64,000 nt of DNA from Gymnothorax reevesii (taxonomy: Eukaryota > Chordata > Actinopteri > Anguilliformes > Muraenidae), in contig CM056578.1 in assembly GCA_029721435.1 (NCBI GenBank), forward strand, positions 18,610,411 through 18,674,410. The letters are read 5' to 3'. Shown piece after piece: positions 58,896-64,000 of this stretch. The notes beneath the pieces are model-generated. The model was not told the DNA's origin, searched no databases, and was given only the letters and a program-made list of their open reading frames with translations. The translations under genes were made by a program, and so were the position numbers. Every line of letters begins with the position of its first letter. Within the stretch, counting starts at the first letter, position 1.

Positions 58896-59032
58896 TGTGT
58901 GTGAGCGTGTGTGCGTCAATGTGAACAAGTGCTAATTTCTGTATGTCTGGGTGTGCATGCGTGTGAACGAGTAGGCGAGCGCGCGCGCGTGTGTCTGTAT
59001 GCTTGCATGCGCGCGCGTGCGTGTGTGTTTGT
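58896..59032. repeat. GT/GC alternating microsatellite
   Basis: GTGTGTGAGCGTGTGTGCG, AGCGCGCGCGCGTGTGTC and GCGCGCGTGCGTGTGTGTTT. Strongly alternating purine/pyrimidine. Confidence 0.9.
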
Positions 59033-61465
59033 GAGAGTTCAGATTTTCATGTGAACTAGCATGCGCGTATGAGTACAGTTTGGATGAGATCTTGATTGCA
59101 CTTCAGTCATACCTGTGTGACTGCCATGTTATGGTAAAAAAAAAGTCACTTAACAGGAAGTGGGTTGGGTTTGTGAGACCCAGAGTGGCATTTCAGGAGC
59201 TGAGAAGACAAATGTGAATTCAGGAAGCAGGGGTGGGTAGGCAGTTTTGCCTCAAAGGGACCGGCAGGTAGGAATGCTCAATGCTGGATCTCTCGGGCTG
59301 AGAGATTCATCCATCTCTAATGAATCACAGCCTAAACAACTTCCAGTGTTTCTGGCTCCAGTGCTGCACAGCCATCCAAGAAAACCTTAATTAGCAAATT
59401 AGTTTCAACTGAGGCTGCGCTCATTTAGATTCATTATACCCCGGTGACTCCTGTTGCTGTATTCGGAGGAGGGAAGCGCATGCCAGGCCAGTAGAAATTG
59501 GAGAAGCAGACAGTGATAAATATGAGGGGAAACTAGAGGGATGTGTGATGTGCAAGAGAACATTTGGTAAACACTTATAAATTCTCATTTTTTTATCTTC
59601 AAACGAGCCAATATCAGACACGCTTGACTGCTAACACAAGTGCTGAGAGGAGAGTTCACCACAGCAAAAGAAAACAAGACAAAAAATAAAATAAAGTCTG
59701 CAGGTTAACAAGCTAGTTGAATGAAGGTCAGATAATTTTTATGCTGGGTGACAATCAGCACAACTTTCTCATTGATTGAATACAAAAGCCACAACATTAC
59801 GTGCTGAAAATAGCAGCTTAAATCAACTGTAGGCAGTTGTGTTCTGTTTTTTGTTTATTGGAAAACTACTGGAAGCTAATTTATGTTAAAATAATTGCGC
59901 ATGCTCATGACAGGTGTACTGGTTGGTCTACCTATTGAAGCTAATTTAGGGATAATTGGCTAACAAGGTCACGTTTATTTACCTCCCCTCCATAAATACA
60001 TCATTTTATTAGCTGTTCTGGTTAAGTCCCTAACAAATGTCTTGTCACTGTAACATGTCACAGTTTTTAATAATTCTGTGTTGAGCATGCCAATTAAAAC
60101 AAGAGTCATCAGAAGACAACATTTCTCCAAAGCCCCTGCAATCTAATCTTAGAAATCCCAAAAAATCGAAAGGTACCAGTCAAGGACCTGATTAATACAG
60201 AGAGCAAGTTTTGTTAAAAAAATGTTGAACAGTAAATGAGTTCTGCTCTGGAAACCAAATGTCCACCGACGCAGATGGATGGACAGATGACCGCGCTGAT
60301 GACTATAACCTCCCGCATCATATGCCGAGGGATAAAAAGGGATCTTAATTGATTTTAGGTAAAAGAGGCTTTGTTCCCTAACAAAGAGCACTGAACAGCT
60401 GAAAATTTTACACTTTTATCCTAACACGCTAATGCAGCGATCTGCCTTGTTGGCGCTTTCGGTCAGCTGTCACCAGCCTTGACTACCAACAGGCTGGCAG
60501 ATTTTGGATAAGTGGAGAGAAGTAAGTAACCACATGAAGAGCTGTCAGCACCTTTGCGAGTTACTTCTCATTATTTTGCGAGATGTGCCACAGCGATAGC
60601 TCTACGCTTAATGTGGGTCATTCTTGGCGCTGGCTTCTGGATGACAGCAGGATAATTAATTGCTGGTCTTATGTCATCAAAACTTCACAGGAAAGACATA
60701 ATGTAGACATTGCAGGCAGATATACGAGGACAGAATGTAGACATTGGAGGTAGAGATATTGGGACCGCTAGCCCTGCTCTTTAGCCTTTTGTACAAAATA
60801 ATTCAATCAATACACGTTAAGAGCTCATTCTGAAGTTATTTTGCGGCAGTTGTTCGTCAATTGTAGTCACCTCCTGGGTTTGTTTTTTGCTTTGCTAGTG
60901 CATATCAGTCGACTTGGAATGTACTGTATATACTGTCTACCGAACGCTTTACTGATCACGCTAAGGAGTCAACTCATTCGTATTACAAATCATGCCTTAA
61001 GTGGCCGATGTTATGCTGTTCCTTCCAATGACCTTGATGTGACGGTTTGGATAAATAATGAATTCTAAATAAATGTAAAGTAATGCAGGTTGAATTCCAA
61101 AGCAGAAATGTGCTGTATTGGAGGAAGATCCTGTTCCAAAATATAGGGAAGATCAGAGCTAGTTTACCACTCCCCGCCAATAGAGATTCAATTATTGAAT
61201 CTGAGATAGAGGCTGGTAAACGTACTACCAGCATGCTAGTAGTGAAACAATAGTTGTCCCAAATTAAACTGGAACGCATAGTACAGATGCCCGATTTCTC
61301 AATGCCATTTGTATGCATTGGAAAGTCACATTATAATGTGCCCTGGTGTGTGGTCGACTGCATGCATAAAATACTTTAGTTAAGGAAAACCATGAAAGTT
61401 AAATTTACGCGACGTGTGACACAAGTAAGAATATTTCAATTAGAGTTGTACCAATAATCCCCTCA
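59033..61465. other. Unique AT-rich non-coding sequence
   Basis: No gene seen. Homeodomain-like TAATTA/ATTAAT motifs recur at 59880-60080 and near 60655. It is possibly an enhancer-bearing region, unproven. Confidence 0.35.
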
Positions 61466-61482
61466 AAAAAAAAAAAAAAAAC
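61466..61482. repeat. Poly-A run
   Basis: Seventeen A residues. It forms the phenylalanine run in the minus-strand ORF downstream of the candidate exon. Confidence 0.95.
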
Positions 61483-61542
61483 TGAAACAATTAGTTTCAC
61501 GATCTCGACGAAGTGTTTACTGGCTTTGACTTCTTCACTCAC

Positions 61543-61707
61543 TGCTGTGAAACGCTGGAGGAAATATCCCCGAAACGCTTCCCACTGCTGCTCGTTGGCT
61601 TCAGAAGTCTGAGTAATTTTCTCCTCGGTATCTTTAAATTGACTGGCGTATGCGACAGCGAGGCCCACTCCTTCTGCACTTGAAGTATTACACTTGATGT
61701 TCCATGA
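61543..61707 (-). CDS. Candidate coding exon, product unknown
   Basis: On the minus strand a 165-bp, 55-codon open stretch starts directly after CTGTTCTTTTATTAG, a pyrimidine-rich splice acceptor. It ends at a strong-looking donor, GTGAGT. Both ends are in phase 0, so skipping it would preserve frame. The translation reads SWNIKCNTSSAEG, then VGLAVAYASQF, KDTEEKITQTSEANEQQW and EAFRGYFLQRFTA. The second half is charged and amphipathic, as in a helical domain. I do not recognise the family. No other exon of the same gene can be identified in the window. A chance ORF with splice-like borders is possible. Confidence 0.4.
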
Positions 61708-63125
61708 CTAATAAAAGAACAGATCACCAAAATAAATGAGCCTTCTGGCCAACTGCTTTGGCAATTTAAGCAAGAACAGAACGGCAAACCACACACACCA
61801 CATTTGGAAGTCAAATCTTCAGGGAGAAGCCAGCTTAGCTGTCACTTGAGCAGGAAACAACGGAGAGTGACCGTGAAGTGATTTGCCCAGCTCGTTAAGC
61901 GTTTAACACACAGACTGTGTAAAACTAGGGGCCGCGTTACTGTAATATTACCCATGGACTTTCGCGGGGTAAGGTAAAAAATAATTTCGGCACTTGGAAG
62001 AACAGTTTTTTGGGCACCGCCATTTCGGATGATTTTGCACCAGAAATCTGCTTAATACAAGTGCCAAATTCAAGTCATCGATTTAGCAAGTTTCATGCAG
62101 AGAAATAAACTGCTCCTGACTCAATCGCAGAATATTCACCGATCGTCCAAATTCAGAAAGCGGCACACTGTTAAACATTGGATGAATAACACACACTGAA
62201 TGCACGAGCAGAATAAAACTTCATACTGCACATTTTATTAAGGGGATGCGTTTCTTTAAGTAAACCTTTTTTTACCCCTCCTGTTTTGCTCTGTGGAGAG
62301 ACAACAGTAGCACTGATAGTATGTGTTTTTAAAGAAATCCACTCTGTTCAGTTAGTTGTGCGCGGGAATTATTTTCTAATCAAAGCAAAATTATGTAAAA
62401 TGGTACAATTCTTGTTATTCACTGTCACTTAAACCGTGCCGTGTTTGTTGAGAAAAAAGGAATTTAGCGTAATATTTTTGTTCACCTCTGTGAAAATGAT
62501 GATAGAGATAAAAAGTCACGTGACCCATGCATTCTTCACACCTATGAGTGTTCATGTAATTTTGGAGAGCAAACTGGAAGAAGCAATAACCGAAATGCGT
62601 CACTCGCTCCTAATTAAGTCGCAGTCAAGTTATTTCAGCGTGCGGCGGTATATTTTGATTTGCACACATTTTTATGCTAAACCACTGCCAAAGACACAGA
62701 ACGGGATCTCACTGACCTATACTGGAGGGAAACTCGGTAGCATTCATGAGTAACGTCTCTAAAAAGATTAGGAAGTAAGCCTTGAGAAGGAAGCTTGTTT
62801 CTGGATGCTTGGTTCCACATAGAAGCCCACGAAAGAGCCTCAGAATAATTAAGTTGTTATCCAATGTTTCCGGAAGAATCTAATCAGGGAGGTACAATGA
62901 GGGACAGCCATGCCTTCCTGTAATTAGACAAACGGACACAAATATCAGACTTTCATTTAAATTAAAACTGCATCATAGAGCTGCTTTCTTTTTCTGTGAT
63001 AATAATTAACCAGTTCGAGAAAGACAGACCACCGAGAGTTGGCCAATGATGTCATTTGATGTGGCAGTAATGAGCAAAATATCAAAATAGCTTCTTTTAA
63101 AGGTACTGTTATGCTGCGTTTCCAG
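61708..63125. other. Unique sequence, no gene seen
   Basis: No recognisable product or repeat. If the candidate exon is real, the upstream intron on the minus strand starts here. Confidence 0.35.
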
Positions 63126-63278
63126 CGAACGCGAAAAAAATTATTTGCGCGGCCAGATTATATGGAAAGTCAGTACGAAGATGCAAATGCACGCCAGAAG
63201 ACTCTTCTCGCGTGTATTTGCATCTTTGCATTGACTTAGAATGCAATCTGGCAGCCCGAATAATTCGTTTTGTGTTCG
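63126..63278. mobile_element. Fold-back element with 69-bp arms
   Basis: The arms 63126-63194 and 63210-63278 are inverted copies about 69 bp long with scattered mismatches and only 15 bp between them. Landmarks are AGATGCAAATGCACGC on the left and GCGTGTATTTGCATCT on the right. The segment would fold into one long hairpin. It gives similar-looking ORFs on both strands. It is probably a MITE. Flanking GCTGCGTTTCCAG-type text is common near such ends in fish. Confidence 0.6.
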
Positions 63279-64000
63279 GTGGTGACGTGGCTTTAGGACT
63301 CCTGTTAAAAACCGCAGTCATGAGAAGGTTCTTTCTGGAAGCAGAGATGAACACAGCTCCTCCTGCTGTTGAGGCAGACTGCCACCGACAGCCACTGCTT
63401 CAATGCTTCAAGAAAAAAAAAAAAAGAAAAGCAAAAAAAAAGTACTTGAGCCACCCTCTTTTGTCTAACAAGCCTGACCTTTCCTCTCTTGACAGCGAGT
63501 TCCATTCGTACGCGAGTCCAGACGGTGCTGTGACCGCCGCCTGAAAGGACAGACACCAGAAAAGCTTTATTCCTTCTCCTCACCGTACAGAGGGCCTTTT
63601 GCTCTCGCTGACAAAGTCAAGAAAAGAAATACAAACTCACCTCTCCTTTCATAAAGCAATAGTAGCCCCCGCGAAAAGGTGGAACAATCTGGGAACAGTG
63701 TCTATTCAACCTCCACAGCCATTCTTTCAAGCCCCCCATATTTTTCTCCACTTTCTGACAGCTTTGGTGTCAGTCATGGCGCTAACCTTTATAAACCCAT
63801 CTTTGCACTCAGCGACACAGCTTCCCAACAACCTGGAACATAACAGCAGTGGTTGTTTTCTTTTGTGAGCAGAACACAATAGGAAGCAAAATGGTGGTGT
63901 GTCTGTCGAAGACGGGAGTGGCAGGCAAATGCCTATTTCTCAAGGGAAAAACCAAACCAAAACGAAGCCGGTCATTTTAGGACAGCTCGAAAATGACATT
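63279..64000. other. Unique sequence with A-runs
   Basis: No recognisable gene. A-runs occur at 63411-63424 and 63432-63440. The ORFs here are short and resemble no family. Confidence 0.35.

Noticed and set aside
63109..63354. Matching-looking ORFs on both strands
   Set aside because: The DNA is palindromic (fold-back element), so similar protein text arises on both strands.

Overview
The window looks like nuclear DNA of a bony (teleost-type) fish. This is inferred from its repeat content: several Tc1/mariner transposons and their deletion derivatives, hAT-like and fold-back MITEs, tRNA-derived SINE-like elements, gypsy-type LTR fragments and non-LTR retrotransposon 3' ends with the tails usual in fish genomes. 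AC/GT, ATC, TA and GAA simple repeats are also frequent. The species cannot be named. No complete host protein-coding gene, rRNA or functional tRNA gene is visible. The window reads as a gene desert or one or more very large introns. The only host-gene hint is a possible 165-bp coding exon on the minus strand at 61543-61707.

Layout. 1-5800: a T-rich simple repeat, a long degenerate minisatellite (373-1252), an AC repeat, mostly unique DNA, then a cluster of a Tc1-type MITE and reverse-oriented LTR fragments (3255-4960). 5800-17000: mostly unique DNA with a TIR element (5802), a Tc1-type element keeping only the DNA-binding part of its transposase (10064), a SINE-like copy (11020), a fold-back element (12191) and a Tc1 transposase fragment (14950). 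17000-19300: an older repeat split by a hAT-like element that itself carries a nested 291-bp MITE. 20300-21600: a second Tc1-type MITE copy split by an element with three 161-bp units. 22340-27780: a probable LTR, a frameshifted LINE interrupted by a Tc1-type MITE, a SINE-like element, a TA repeat, a hAT-like MITE and a LINE 3' end. 27780-39430: mainly unique DNA with a GT-rich tract and telomere-like motifs (30226-30730), SINE-like copies and two related TIR elements (34405-36493).

39430-64000: ATC and AC repeats, a dead nearly full-length Tc1 element (40956-42469), and a second degenerate minisatellite (47455-51290) split by a pogo-like transposon that is itself split by a LINE. Then follow a Tc1 element with a decayed three-piece transposase and a retroelement fragment inside it (53187-55222), a MITE with a duplicated left end, more unique DNA, the candidate exon and a fold-back element (63126-63278).

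The genes do not work together as a system. Every recognisable coding sequence belongs to a transposon and is broken by stops, frameshifts, deletions or lost catalytic residues. The most informative content is the set of nested insertions, which give relative insertion ages, and the two minisatellites. I found no previously undescribed functional system. The items most worth follow-up are the candidate exon, the two degenerate minisatellites, and the pogo/LINE and hAT/MITE nests.
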